Assembly: GCF_001570605.1 (NCBI RefSeq)
Contig: NZ_BBXG01000008.1
Location: forward strand, 234,119 to 298,118
Length of the DNA: 64,000 nt
Direction: 5' to 3'
Source: Herbidospora cretacea
Lineage (GTDB): Bacteria > Actinomycetota > Actinomycetes > Streptosporangiales > Streptosporangiaceae
Of the stretch, positions 1-8,558 are shown in pieces. Under the pieces are notes generated by a model. That model was given only the letters and a program-made list of their open reading frames with translations. It was not told the origin of the DNA and searched no databases. The translations under genes were made by a program, and so were the position numbers. Each line of letters opens with the position of its first letter. The stretch's first letter is position 1.

Positions 1-1
1 G

Positions 2-529
2 ACCGCCGACTGGGACGCGATCTTCCGGGGCTTCCGGTCGGCGGTCGACTTCCCCGCCGTCTCCTACTGGCGGGAGCTGACCGGCCACTACCCCGCCGCC
101 AAGGTCATCCTGACCGTACGAGACCCGGACGCCTGGTACGAGAGCGCCCAGCAGACGATCTTCCACCACCAGATCGAGCCGCGGCAGCTCTGGCGGCGGC
201 TGGTGCACCGCCTGGTCCTCAAGCGGGTGCCCGACTACGCGCAGTTCCCCCTGATGGCCTGGACGACCGTGGCCGCGCGGGTCTTCGACGGCCGCCTGGA
301 CGACCGGGACCACTGCATCGAGGTCTTCCGCCGCCACAACGAGGAGGTCCGGGCGACGATCCCGGCCGAACGGCTGCTGGTCTTCGAGTGCCGCCAGGGC
401 TGGGAGCCGCTGTGCCGGTTCCTCGGCGTGCCGATCCCGGACGTGCCGTTCCCCCACGTCAACGACCGGACGGAGTTCGCCCGGAAGCAGCCGTGGCGGG
501 AACTGCGGCTGCTCATCCGGGGGCGTTGA
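2..529 (+). CDS. Sulfotransferase family protein (5' partial)
   Basis: The reading frame is open from base 2, so the N-terminus lies outside the window; about 175 residues are visible. The segment KVILTVRDPDAWYES and the later LLVFECRQGWEPLCRFLGVP followed by VNDRTEF are typical of the PAPS-dependent sulfotransferase fold (Sulfotransfer_4 type), where the Arg-Asp stretch contributes to the 3'-phosphate site. The 5'-phosphosulfate loop must lie upstream and cannot be checked. Its last 17 bases overlap the convergent nucleosidase gene. The substrate is unknown. Confidence 0.8.
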   Translation, partial: TADWDAIFRGFRSAVDFPAVSYWRELTGHYPAAKVILTVRDPDAWYESAQQTIFHHQIEPRQLWRRLVHRLVLKRVPDYAQFPLMAWTTVAARVFDGRLDDRDHCIEVFRRHNEEVRATIPAERLLVFECRQGWEPLCRFLGVPIPDVPFPHVNDRTEFARKQPWRELRLLIRGR

Positions 530-1352
530 TCACCAGGTAGGGCAGCAGTTCCCTCAGGGTGAGGGCCGCGTGGGTGGCCGCCCGTTCGTGTTCACCGTAG
601 TGGCGATCAGGACCCGCACGGTCGGAGATACCCCTGACGACCACCCACCCCTGGGCAGTGTTGTCGCCGGCCTGTTCGTAGAAGGCCTGGGTGAACCCAC
701 CCGCCTCCATGTCCACGGCGAGGATCTTGTCGTTGTACGCCTGCAGGTGCCGGACGATCTCCGACTCCTCCACGGCGATCACCGCTTCTCCGGAACCGAT
801 CGGGCTCTGGTGCACGCGGAACCCGGAGACCACGGCGGGTTCGCCCTTGTCGACGAAGAAATCGTTGACGGCGTTGACGACGTGCGCCGACGAAGGCTTC
901 TCGTCCGACCTGTGCCTGGTCCCGCTTGCGGTCTTCTTGCGCAGGTCGTAGTAGACGACGCTGGTCGCGATGACGACGTCGCCGATCTCGACGTCCTTAT
1001 GGATCCCCCCGGCGATGCCCGTGAGGGCGATCACCGGCGGGTTGAACATCCGCTGCAGGTTCTGGCACGCCATGATGACCGACCGGTTGCCCTGGGCGAG
1101 GGTCTGCAGCGCCGCGACGCGAGTGCCTTCGACCGTGCCCTCATGGAAGCGCAGTGTCCCCGATCGCCGCGGCACCAAGCCGAGCCGGTCGCGTACGGCC
1201 TGCGTCTCCAGCGGCTTCATGGTGATGACACCGAGGTCGGCGAGCCGCTCCGGGCGAGACGACCAGCCGCTCGCGTGGTAGGTGGCGTTGGGGCCGACGG
1301 CACTGTGATTCACGTTCACAGTGCCCCCATGGCTGACGATGCCGCTGTTCAT
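513..1352 (-). CDS. MTA/SAH-nucleosidase-like phosphorylase with N-terminal self-assembly-like motif
   Basis: A 279-residue protein. The body from about residue 40 on is a purine nucleoside phosphorylase / MTA-SAH nucleosidase (PNP_UDP_1) fold: ALTGIAGGIHKDVEIGDVV, then AVDMEAGGF (the substrate-binding Met-Glu) and RGISDRAG (the catalytic Asp). The first 27 residues are not part of that fold. They carry GGTVNVNHSAVGPNATY, which reappears almost unchanged at the C-terminus of the upstream membrane protein, with which this gene overlaps by 4 bp (ATGA). In conflict systems such nucleosidase domains act as effectors on nucleosides or NAD-like substrates; that role here is inferred. A plain metabolic nucleosidase would not need the N-terminal motif. 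Confidence 0.8.
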   Translation of the reverse strand: MNSGIVSHGGTVNVNHSAVGPNATYHASGWSSRPERLADLGVITMKPLETQAVRDRLGLVPRRSGTLRFHEGTVEGTRVAALQTLAQGNRSVIMACQNLQRMFNPPVIALTGIAGGIHKDVEIGDVVIATSVVYYDLRKKTASGTRHRSDEKPSSAHVVNAVNDFFVDKGEPAVVSGFRVHQSPIGSGEAVIAVEESEIVRHLQAYNDKILAVDMEAGGFTQAFYEQAGDNTAQGWVVVRGISDRAGPDRHYGEHERAATHAALTLRELLPYLVINAPG

Positions 1353-3049
1353 TCGTGAGCTCCCTCTCCGGGTCTGCCGTCGTCCCTGACGTCGTTGCGG
1401 TACTGCGAGTTGGGTCCCACGGCGGAATCGTTGATCTCGACCCGGCCGCCCATGTTGAGCACTCCGGCGTTGATGATCGAGGCCGCGCGCTCAGTGAGGT
1501 CCTCGATGTCGATCTTCCTGTCGTCCAGGAAGACTTCGATGGTCTTGAACAGGTGCAACTCGATGACCTTCATGTGGTCGAGGACCAGCACCTTGTCCAG
1601 TTCGGCCCGCTTCCAAGGGGTGGAGCGGTTCTCCCGCACACTCAACCTCGGTCCGGTGGTGGCCGGCCTTCCGTCCCGGGCATGTCTGATCGCCCGAAGC
1701 GCCCCCGTCGCCGTCTTGATGCCTGAGCCCAGGCGCACCACGCTCGCGATCTCCCGCGGCAGGTCGGCCAGAGCCAGGAGTACGGTTCGGACCACCTCGC
1801 CCGGCCGCATCGCACCGTGCCGATCGGAGAGATGCAACTCAGTCGGTGTACGAGTGAGCGCACAGGCGGCGAAGTCGATGCTGAGTGTGCCGCCCTTGAC
1901 CGTGACGCGCAGGAAGACCGTGGTCACGACCTCGCCGGTGGCGGATGTGGTGATCTCCAGGAAGTGGTGCCGCAGCCCGTAAGGACGGTCGATGACGTCG
2001 TCGATCTCGGTGGGATCGGGCGCCTGTGACAACCAGGGTCGAGGCTCTGTGATGTCCTCTTCGGCGACGAACAGACGGTCGGCGACCCGGAATCCGGGCA
2101 GCGCCTCGGAACCCCTGGGGTCGCCTACGAGGACGATCGAACGTCGCAACTCCCCCACCAGCTCGTGCGGCTCGAAGCGGGGGGAGTCGAGGTCCAGCTT
2201 GGTGACCTTGTCCTTCAGCTGGATGACGACGGGAGGCAGCCATCGATGGACCAGGAAGCCCGCGCCGACGAACGGGCTCACCCCTTGCTCCAGGAGCGGC
2301 TCGGGTTTCTCCTCCTCTTCCAGCGACGGTGTGGTCCGGCCGCGCCGCGACTGCTTCTTCGACGGGGGAGCCGCGCGGGTGTAGACGACCACGGGGTGCT
2401 TCTCCTGACGCGCGATGTCGGCCAGTCGCGCCGACATCCGCCCGTCGAGTCTGTCGGCCGACTGCAGTGCGCCCAGATAGATCCGTACCGAGGTCGCCCG
2501 TATGACGACCACGGTCGCCAGCAGCAGGGTCAGCAGCGCGGCCAGCCGCAGCATGTGCCCGGCGGGCGTACCGTGCAGCGCGCTCACCACGAACGGGAGG
2601 AGCATCAGCACGATGAGGCCGGTGAGTCCGACCCGGATGAGCCGCTTGTGCTCCCGCAAGGCGTCTGTCTCACTGCGCCAGCGAACGCGATGGAGGAACT
2701 CGTCGGCCCTGGCTTTGGCCTGCTCCCGGACCAGCGCGCCGCCGTTCACCAAGGCAAGCCGGGCGAACGCCACCATCCCGATCGCGCACCCCGCCCCGAT
2801 CAGCGCGGGCGGGTTCACCGCCCAGCCCGTGACGACGATCAGTAGAACCGCCGTGTGCTGGACGTGTTCGAGTCGCCAAGCGCGCCAGGCATGCCGGACG
2901 ACCGGAACGAGGTCGAACCCGTAGGACGGGGCGATCATGTGCCGGGTGTCGTTGTGCACCTGGTGCAGTACCTGGGTGCGGAAATTCCGGTCCAGGTAAA
3001 CCCCCGCACAAAGGTGACGGGTGGCGGTGTCCGGACGGAGGGTGCGCAT
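1349..3049 (-). CDS. Uncharacterised membrane protein with C-terminal SAVGPN motif
   Basis: A 566-residue protein I cannot assign to a characterised family. The N-terminal 60 residues include CAGVYLDRNFR and a APSYGFDLVPV box. Four hydrophobic stretches follow in two pairs (about residues 65-100 and 140-185), then a large soluble part with an acidic linker (LEEEEKPEP). The C-terminus carries GGRVEINDSAVGPNSQY, the partner of the motif at the N-terminus of the nucleosidase translated next (4-bp overlap). The arrangement suggests a membrane sensor or scaffold and a soluble effector that associate through matching short motifs; this is inference. Confidence 0.65.
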   Translation of the reverse strand: MRTLRPDTATRHLCAGVYLDRNFRTQVLHQVHNDTRHMIAPSYGFDLVPVVRHAWRAWRLEHVQHTAVLLIVVTGWAVNPPALIGAGCAIGMVAFARLALVNGGALVREQAKARADEFLHRVRWRSETDALREHKRLIRVGLTGLIVLMLLPFVVSALHGTPAGHMLRLAALLTLLLATVVVIRATSVRIYLGALQSADRLDGRMSARLADIARQEKHPVVVYTRAAPPSKKQSRRGRTTPSLEEEEKPEPLLEQGVSPFVGAGFLVHRWLPPVVIQLKDKVTKLDLDSPRFEPHELVGELRRSIVLVGDPRGSEALPGFRVADRLFVAEEDITEPRPWLSQAPDPTEIDDVIDRPYGLRHHFLEITTSATGEVVTTVFLRVTVKGGTLSIDFAACALTRTPTELHLSDRHGAMRPGEVVRTVLLALADLPREIASVVRLGSGIKTATGALRAIRHARDGRPATTGPRLSVRENRSTPWKRAELDKVLVLDHMKVIELHLFKTIEVFLDDRKIDIEDLTERAASIINAGVLNMGGRVEINDSAVGPNSQYRNDVRDDGRPGEGAHE

Positions 3050-3063
3050 GACGACCTCCTTTA

Positions 3064-3109
3064 GGTCAGTTCGACCATAAATGAGAGGCTATTTCGGGTC
3101 AAGGTGACC
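3064..3109. promoter_or_regulatory. Two tandem GGTCA-N3-TGACC-like palindromes in a divergent promoter
   Basis: Between the divergent membrane-protein and Nudix-regulator genes lie GGTCAGTTCGACC (3064-3076) and GGTCAAGGTGACC (3097-3109). They start 33 bp apart, about three helical turns, and AT-rich tails flank both. The second copy is a perfect 5-bp inverted repeat with a 3-bp spacer; the first has one mismatch. Likely operators for the adjacent Nudix-winged-helix regulator. Confidence 0.55.
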
Positions 3110-3129
3110 TTTATCGGTAAAGTGTGGCG

Positions 3130-3843
3130 ATGAGCACGGTCCGTCCGCCCCGTTCCCACGTCCAGGTGACCGCTGACCTGGTGATCCTCACCGTTCGCAC
3201 AGGTGAGCTCCACGTCTTGCTGATCGATCGGGGCAACCCGCCCTACCTGGGACAACCTGCTCTGCCTGGTGGCTTCGTACGGGATGGCGAGACCCTCGAC
3301 CAGGCGGCGTACCGCGAGATGGCCGAGGAGACCGGCCTCCACGAGGGCGAGGTCGTCCTGGAGCAGCTGCGCGCCTACAGCAAGCCGGACCGTGATCCGC
3401 GTGGCCGCGTGATCACTGTCGCCTACCTGGCGCTCAGCCCCGAACTGCCGCTACCGGTCGCGGGCACCGACGCGGCCGAGGCGCGCTGGGTACTCGTCGA
3501 GGAGGCGCTCGCCACCGAGTTGGCCTTCGACCACAACGAGATCCTGCGTGACTGCCTGGAAGCCGCGCGAGTGCGGCTCGAACACACGACGGCGGCGGCG
3601 GTCTTCTGCCGGGAACCGTTCACGGTCGCCGATCTGCGCCATGTCTACGAGGCGGTCTGGGGACAGCGGCTCGACCCGAGCAATTTCCGCCGCAAAGTGA
3701 CCAAGACGGCGGGTTTCATCGAGCCGACGGGCGGACGGCGTTTCCCCGACGTCGGCCGTCCGGCCGCGCTCTACACGCGCGGAAGCGCGACCTTGCTGGT
3801 GCCGCCGCTGTTGCGGACGGGCGCTGAAGAACCTCAGCATTGA
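3130..3843 (+). CDS. Nudix hydrolase with C-terminal winged helix (NrtR-like regulator)
   Basis: A 237-residue protein starting at ATG 3130 (GTG 3124 is a two-codon-longer alternative). Residues 1-150 form a Nudix domain with a complete Nudix box: GFVRDGE, seven residues, then REMAEETGL. Residues 160-230 form the winged-helix domain of the NrtR family, with FTVADLRHVYEAVWG, NFRRKV and a terminal GRPAALY. NrtR proteins sense ADP-ribose or related NAD metabolites and repress NAD genes; an intact box means it may also hydrolyse. The tandem palindromes just upstream fit autoregulation and control of the divergent nucleosidase pair, linking that pair to nucleotide sensing (inference). Confidence 0.8.
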   Translation: MSTVRPPRSHVQVTADLVILTVRTGELHVLLIDRGNPPYLGQPALPGGFVRDGETLDQAAYREMAEETGLHEGEVVLEQLRAYSKPDRDPRGRVITVAYLALSPELPLPVAGTDAAEARWVLVEEALATELAFDHNEILRDCLEAARVRLEHTTAAAVFCREPFTVADLRHVYEAVWGQRLDPSNFRRKVTKTAGFIEPTGGRRFPDVGRPAALYTRGSATLLVPPLLRTGAEEPQH

Positions 3844-3849
3844 GTCGAT

Positions 3850-4473
3850 TCAGCTCGCCTGGATCGATCGCATCCGGCCGATCTCGATCTGCTGGCCCGT
3901 GACGATGTCCATGGCCAGGGTCGTCATGAGCCGGTCGCGGCCGTCTCTGAGTTCGCCTCCGGCCATGCTCAGAGCGCCCTCGTGGTGGCGGATCATCAGC
4001 TTCAGGAACAGCCGGTCGAACGCCTCGCCGCGTGCGCCCCGCAAGTCGTTCATCTCGGCCAGGGAGGCCATGCCGTAGCCGGTCAGGTGGGCGTGACCGG
4101 CCGGGACTTCGCGGCCCAGCCGGGTCAGCCAGCCGGTCAGCACGCCGATCTCGGGCCGCTGGGCGGCCTCGATGCGTCTGGCCAGGGCCTTGACCTGCTC
4201 GTCGGCGGCGCGGTCGGGGGCCAGGCCGGTCATCTCCAGCGCCTGCCGGTGGTGGCCGATCATGCCCTCTGCGAAGCGCACGTCGGCGGCGGAGACGTCC
4301 GTGCCGTAGGTGCCCAGCGTCTGGCCGGGGGTGGCGACGGCGCCGCTTTCGCCGGGGGCTCCCGGCAGCACGACCGGCGGTCCCGAGCCGGCCACGACGG
4401 GCCGGGGGTCGTCGCCGCCGGGCGAGCAGGCGGCCACCGCCAGGAGGGCGATGGCCGCTAACGCGTGTCTCAC
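3850..4473 (-). CDS. DUF305 family lipoprotein
   Basis: A 207-residue protein starting at GTG 4473, whose GTGA overlaps the stop of the upstream pabC-like gene. The N-terminus has a short hydrophobic stretch ending in the lipobox LLAVAAC. The mature part carries two His-rich helices typical of DUF305, GMIGHHRQALEM and LKLMIRHHEGAL, which resemble metal-binding four-helix ferritin-like bundles. Members are often linked to copper or stress, but no function is settled. It is translationally coupled to the aminotransferase-fold gene; the metabolic connection is not obvious. Confidence 0.85.
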   Translation of the reverse strand: MRHALAAIALLAVAACSPGGDDPRPVVAGSGPPVVLPGAPGESGAVATPGQTLGTYGTDVSAADVRFAEGMIGHHRQALEMTGLAPDRAADEQVKALARRIEAAQRPEIGVLTGWLTRLGREVPAGHAHLTGYGMASLAEMNDLRGARGEAFDRLFLKLMIRHHEGALSMAGGELRDGRDRLMTTLAMDIVTGQQIEIGRMRSIQAS

Positions 4474-5303
4474 GGGTCGAGGTCGTCGGCCGAACGGGCC
4501 GCGAAGGCGGCCATCGCCGCCTTCGTCACCGGGCCGGGGCCCACCGGGAGCGCCTTGCCGTCGACGAGGCCGATCGGCTGGATGTCGCGGGTCGTCGAGG
4601 TCAGGAAGGCCTCTTCGGCGTCGTAGAGGGCCGCGAGGGGGACGTCCTCCTCGACCGCGTCGGGGTACCACTCCAGGGCCAGGGCCCGGGTGACGCCCGC
4701 GAGGCAGCCCGACGACAGGGTCGGGGTGATCAGGCGGCCCCCGCTGACGATGAAGATGTTGCTGCCGGTGCCCTCGCAGAGGTTGCCGGCCAGGTTCTCG
4801 AAGATGGCCTCGCCGCCGCCGCGCTCCTTGGCGTAGGCCAGGGCCTTGGCGTTGTCGCCGTAGGAAGTCGACTTGACGCCCGAGAGGGCGCCGCGCTCGT
4901 TGCGGGGCCAGGGGACCACGACGACGTCGGCGGTGACCGGGAAGGGCTTCTGCTCGCCGACGATGATGATCGTGTTGGTGCCGTCGGAGCCCCGGTCGCT
5001 GCCCAGCGGGCCCGGACCGCTCGTGTACGTGATGCGGATGCGCCCCAGCGGCCACTGCGGCGCGGCGGCGACCGTCGCGCGGACACCGTCGGCGATGGCG
5101 GCGGTGTCGGGCTCGGGGAGGTCCATGCGCTTGGCCGACAGGGCGAGGCGGTCGAGGTGGCGGGTGAGGGCGAAGACCTCACCGTTCATCACCTTGATCG
5201 TCTCGAAGACGCCGTCGCCGACCATGAGCCCGTGGTCGAAGACGGAGACGACCGCCTTCTCCGGGGCGATGAGGTCGCCGTTGACCCAGATGGGAACCGC
5301 CAT
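4470..5303 (-). CDS. pabC: Aminodeoxychorismate lyase-like fold-IV PLP enzyme
   Basis: A 277-residue protein of the branched-chain aminotransferase / 4-amino-4-deoxychorismate lyase family. FDHGLMVGDGVFET near the N-terminus and SGVKSTSYGDNAKAL mid-protein (the Lys is the PLP Schiff-base residue) define the fold, and EGTGSNIF and STTRDIQP complete the active site. It lies 9 bp downstream of the pabB-like gene, which favours the lyase role producing p-aminobenzoate for folate over a D-amino-acid or branched-chain aminotransferase. Its stop overlaps the DUF305 start. Confidence 0.8.
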   Translation of the reverse strand: MAVPIWVNGDLIAPEKAVVSVFDHGLMVGDGVFETIKVMNGEVFALTRHLDRLALSAKRMDLPEPDTAAIADGVRATVAAAPQWPLGRIRITYTSGPGPLGSDRGSDGTNTIIIVGEQKPFPVTADVVVVPWPRNERGALSGVKSTSYGDNAKALAYAKERGGGEAIFENLAGNLCEGTGSNIFIVSGGRLITPTLSSGCLAGVTRALALEWYPDAVEEDVPLAALYDAEEAFLTSTTRDIQPIGLVDGKALPVGPGPVTKAAMAAFAARSADDLDP

Positions 5304-5312
5304 GTGACCGTT

Positions 5313-6311
5313 TTACCCTTCGTCTGAGCGGGATGCGAGCGCGATGAGCCGGGACGCCTTCAGCTCCGTCTCGCGCCATTCATGCCCGGGGTCGGAGCCC
5401 CAGGTGATGCCGGCGCCGGTGCCGAAGCGGATCTCCTCACCGGCGATCCAGAAGGTGCGGATGCCCACCGCCAGGGCGGCCTCGCGCCGATCGGCGTCGA
5501 CCCAGCCCACCGCCCCACAGTATGGCCCCCGGGGCGCTGGTTCGAGCGCATTGATGATGCTCAGCGCGGACGATTTCGGCGCACCCGTGACGGAACCGGG
5601 CGGGAAGGTGGCGGCGAAGATCTCCGGCCACGACCTTTCGGTCCGGGCCTGGACGGTCGACACGAGGTGCACCAGCCCGGGATGCTCCTCCACCACGCAG
5701 AGCTCGGGAACCGTGACGGAGCCGACGTCGGCGACGATGCCCAGGTCGTTGCGGACCAGATCGACGATCATCACGTTCTCGGCGTAGTCCTTCTCCAGCA
5801 GGTCGCCTGCCGTCCTCCCGGTGCCCTTGATCGGCCTGGACGTGATCACCGCGCCGTCCCGCCCGAGGTAGAGCTCCGGTGAGGCGGACACCACAGTGAG
5901 ACCCGGCACGTGGATCACCGCCGAGTGGGGCGCGGGGTTCCCCTCGGCCAGCAGGCCCGCCAGCGCCAGCGGATCGCTCCGCACGGGAAGGGGCGCGGTC
6001 AGCACCCGGCACAGATTGGCCTGGTAGACCTCTCCCCGCTCGATGTGCGAGCGGATGGCCCGGACCCCCGACTCGTAGCCCGCCTGGTCGAGGGACGAGC
6101 GCCACTCGGAGCGGCGCGGGCCGATCCACGGGCCCCTGGGCGCGGGGAGCGGCGCGGGCCGGACGTCGTCGAACCGGGCCAGGGTGACCTTGCCCTCGAA
6201 CTCGACCACCACGGCCCACCAGCCGCCCGAGTCGAGGGCGGCCAGATCGGTGGCGACGTCGCTCAGGCCGGTGGCCAGACGGCCCGCGACGTGGGCGAAG
6301 GCGTCGTGCAT
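5313..6311 (-). CDS. pabB: Aminodeoxychorismate synthase component I
   Basis: A 332-residue chorismate-binding enzyme. I start it at ATG 6311 (MHDAFAHVAG) rather than at the longer open frame, because the upstream segment is Arg/Gly-rich shadow. Motifs: SRPIKGTGRT (PIKGT is the PabB signature, TrpE has PIAGT), DLVRNDLG, PPGSVTGAPK and the terminal GTGAGITWGSDP. It lacks the N-terminal extension of larger component I proteins. With the adjacent pabC it makes p-aminobenzoate from chorismate; the glutaminase subunit PabA is not in this window. The first 49 bases overlap the end of the LysR gene on the same strand. Confidence 0.85.
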   Translation of the reverse strand: MHDAFAHVAGRLATGLSDVATDLAALDSGGWWAVVVEFEGKVTLARFDDVRPAPLPAPRGPWIGPRRSEWRSSLDQAGYESGVRAIRSHIERGEVYQANLCRVLTAPLPVRSDPLALAGLLAEGNPAPHSAVIHVPGLTVVSASPELYLGRDGAVITSRPIKGTGRTAGDLLEKDYAENVMIVDLVRNDLGIVADVGSVTVPELCVVEEHPGLVHLVSTVQARTERSWPEIFAATFPPGSVTGAPKSSALSIINALEPAPRGPYCGAVGWVDADRREAALAVGIRTFWIAGEEIRFGTGAGITWGSDPGHEWRETELKASRLIALASRSDEG

Positions 6312-7204
6312 CCGGCCATTCTCCCAGCAGCCCCGGCGAGCACTCGCGCCAGTTCCCGTGCGGCGGGCAGGGGGGCGCGCGGCAGCGCGGCGAACACGGT
6401 CCGGCGCGGGGCCTGCTGGGCGATCGGGCGCAGCACCAGGTCGGGGCGCATGCCCTGGGTCGCCAGGGCCGGTACGAGGGTCACGCCCAGCCCCGCCGCG
6501 ACGAAGCCGAGCTTGCCCGTCCACTCCCCCACGCGCATGCTCACCCTCGGGGTGAACCCGGCGGTGGCGCACGCGGCGGCGAGCATGAGGTTCTGGCCGG
6601 GCCGGGCGCCCTCGATCCAGTTGTCGTCGCGCAGGTCGCGCAGGTCGACGACCTCCTGGGCGGCGAGCCGGTGACCGGCGGGGAGGCCGACGAGGAACTC
6701 CTCCTCCAGCAGGGGTTCCAGGACGATCGAGGGCGGGGTGTCGAGCCCGGCCGGGTAGTCGCTGACCACGGCGACGTCGATCGCGCCCTCGTCGAGCCGG
6801 TCGACGAGGTGTCGCGTCAGGCCCTCGACGAGGGTGGTGTCGACGCCGGGGAACTCGCGGGCGTAGTCCTTGAGCGCGGTGGGGACCAGGGCGGCGTTGG
6901 CGGTGGCGAAGGCGCCCACCCTCAGGCGCCCGCCGGTCCCCTGGTGGATGGCGGCGAGCTCCTCGTTCACCCGCTGGAGGCGTTCGAGCACGTCACGGGT
7001 GTGCCGGTGGAGGGTGGCGCCGGCGGGGGTGAGGCGGACGCCCCGGGGCAGGCGCTCGAAGAGCGGGCCGCCGGCGCGGGCCTCGATGGCGGCGACGCGC
7101 CGGGAGACGGCGGACTGCGTGTACTGGAGCTCCGCCGCCGCGGCCGTGAAGGAGCCCAGCCGGGCCACCGCGTCGATCAGGCGCAGGGCGTCGGTGTCGA
7201 ACAC
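6263..7204 (-). CDS. LysR family transcriptional regulator
   Basis: A 313-residue protein. I start it at GTG 7204, directly after AGGAGGTCAG, and not at the longer frame. The N-terminal winged helix reads LRLIDAVARLGSFTAAA with TQSAVSRRVAAIEA, and the effector domain spans about residues 90-290. It is divergent from the hydroxyacid dehydrogenase-RidA pair, the usual layout for a LysR activator and its target. Its 3' end overlaps pabB by 49 bp. The effector is unknown. Confidence 0.88.
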   Translation of the reverse strand: MFDTDALRLIDAVARLGSFTAAAAELQYTQSAVSRRVAAIEARAGGPLFERLPRGVRLTPAGATLHRHTRDVLERLQRVNEELAAIHQGTGGRLRVGAFATANAALVPTALKDYAREFPGVDTTLVEGLTRHLVDRLDEGAIDVAVVSDYPAGLDTPPSIVLEPLLEEEFLVGLPAGHRLAAQEVVDLRDLRDDNWIEGARPGQNLMLAAACATAGFTPRVSMRVGEWTGKLGFVAAGLGVTLVPALATQGMRPDLVLRPIAQQAPRRTVFAALPRAPLPAARELARVLAGAAGRMAGCTTPSPTSRAVWPPA

Positions 7205-7353
7205 CTGACCTCCTGTTTGTCCGGGCAGATTCACAGCGCGAGCCACGGCCGGCCTGCGGCCGTCCGCGTCTCGCTTTGGGTATTCCATGCACGCATGCCT
7301 TCCATGAAATGTACGCGCTGGTGGAATACCTTGGCCGGGGCTAGGGTCGAAAT

Positions 7354-8175
7354 GTGATCGCTTTTCTGGGATTGGGGAACATGGGTTCCCCCATGGCCCG
7401 CCGCCTCGTCGCCGCGGGCCAGAAGGTGACCGTCTGGAACCGCACGCGGAAGGAGCTCCCCGGCGCGGCCGTGGCCGACTCCCCCGCCGAGGCGGTGTCG
7501 GGGGCCGAGATCGTCATCTCGATGCTGTCCAACCCCGCCGCCGTCGCGGAGGTGGTCGAGGCGGCCAAGGCAGGGCTGTCGGCGGGGACGATCTGGGTGG
7601 ATATGTCCACCATCGGCCCCGACGCCGTCGCCGAGGTGCGCGCGCAGCTCCCCGACGACGTGGCGCTGGTCGACGCGCCGGTGCTCGGGACCGTCGGCCC
7701 CGCCACGGAGGGCAAGCTGCGGGTGATCGCGGGGGGCGAGACGGCCGACTTCGAGCGGGTCCAGGGCGTGCTGGGGGTGTTCGGCACCGTCCACCACTAT
7801 GGGGCGCTGGGCGCCGGGGCGAAGATGAAGCTCGCCGTGATGGCCGGGCAGCTGTCGGTGCAGGTGCTGCTGGCCGAGAACCTCGCCTACGTGCAGCGGC
7901 TCGGGCTCTCCGCCAATGACTACTTCGACCTGCTCGACGTGACCCTCCTCGGCGCGGCCGGTGAGCGGCTGCGTCCGGTGGTCGAGGACGGCGTGCCGGA
8001 GACCCGGTTCAAGCTCGCCCTCGCCGCCAAGGACCTCACCCTGGCCACCGAGGGCCCCGGCGAGGTGCAGACCCTCACCGCCGCCGCGCGCGACCGGTTC
8101 GCCCAGGCCGCCGAGGCCGGCCACGGCGACGGGGACGTCACGGGCATCGTGCCGGCCCTGCTGGAACTGCCGTGA
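7354..8175 (+). CDS. NAD(P)-dependent beta-hydroxyacid dehydrogenase
   Basis: A 273-residue protein starting at GTG 7354. It has the N-terminal Rossmann motif FLGLGNMGSPMA, the substrate loop VDAPVLGTVGPA and the catalytic-Lys helix GAGAKMKLAV typical of 3-hydroxyisobutyrate dehydrogenase / tartronate semialdehyde reductase relatives. Length is slightly short of the usual 290 residues. It overlaps the downstream RidA gene by 4 bp (GTGA) and diverges from the LysR gene, which probably regulates it. Which hydroxyacid or imine is reduced is not clear; imine reductases share this fold. Confidence 0.82.
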   Translation: MIAFLGLGNMGSPMARRLVAAGQKVTVWNRTRKELPGAAVADSPAEAVSGAEIVISMLSNPAAVAEVVEAAKAGLSAGTIWVDMSTIGPDAVAEVRAQLPDDVALVDAPVLGTVGPATEGKLRVIAGGETADFERVQGVLGVFGTVHHYGALGAGAKMKLAVMAGQLSVQVLLAENLAYVQRLGLSANDYFDLLDVTLLGAAGERLRPVVEDGVPETRFKLALAAKDLTLATEGPGEVQTLTAAARDRFAQAAEAGHGDGDVTGIVPALLELP

Positions 8176-8558
8176 AGGTCCTGAACCCGGCGGCCGTCCC
8201 GGCCACCAACGGGCGGTACTCGCACGCCGCCCTCGCCGGGGGCCTGCTGTTCGTGTCCGGGCAGGTGGCCGTGGCCGACGGCCAGGTCATCGCCCCTGGC
8301 GACATGACCAGGCAGTCCGAGGTCGTGTACGAGCACCTCCGGCTCATCCTCGAAGACCAGGGGTGCACCTTCGGGGACGTCGTCCATGTCCGGACCTTCC
8401 TGACGGACATGGACGCGCTGCTCGACCACGCGGCCGTGCGGGGGCGGTACATGCCGTCGCCGCCCCCGGCGAGCACGACCGTCGAGGTGTCCCGGCTGTT
8501 CATGCCCGGGTTGGTGGTCGAGGTGGAACTGGTGGCCGACGTCTCGGCGCGCGGCTAG
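8172..8558 (+). CDS. RidA family (YjgF/UK114) enamine/imine deaminase
   Basis: A 128-residue RidA-fold protein: ALAGGLLFVSGQVA early, then the conserved VVHVRTFLTDMD and PPPASTTVEVSRL regions. Canonical RidA uses an Arg (usually in R-x-x-V near residue 105) to bind the carboxylate of 2-aminoacrylate-type enamines; here the corresponding stretch is ASTTVEVSRL, so the Arg position should be checked by alignment. Overlap with the dehydrogenase suggests it clears reactive imines made in that reaction. Confidence 0.85.
   Translation: MKVLNPAAVPATNGRYSHAALAGGLLFVSGQVAVADGQVIAPGDMTRQSEVVYEHLRLILEDQGCTFGDVVHVRTFLTDMDALLDHAAVRGRYMPSPPPASTTVEVSRLFMPGLVVEVELVADVSARG

Noticed and set aside
570-1358. Long plus-strand frames opposite real genes, such as those at 570-1358, 8805-10220, 37388-39286 and 55587-57497
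   Set aside because: GC-skew shadows: low-complexity Arg/Gly/Pro/Asp composition, no domains, and opposite genes with clear motifs.
3850-5055. A 401-residue minus-strand frame covering the DUF305 gene
   Set aside because: Only the part after GTG 4473 is a real protein; the rest is an Arg/Gly-rich shadow of the pabC gene.
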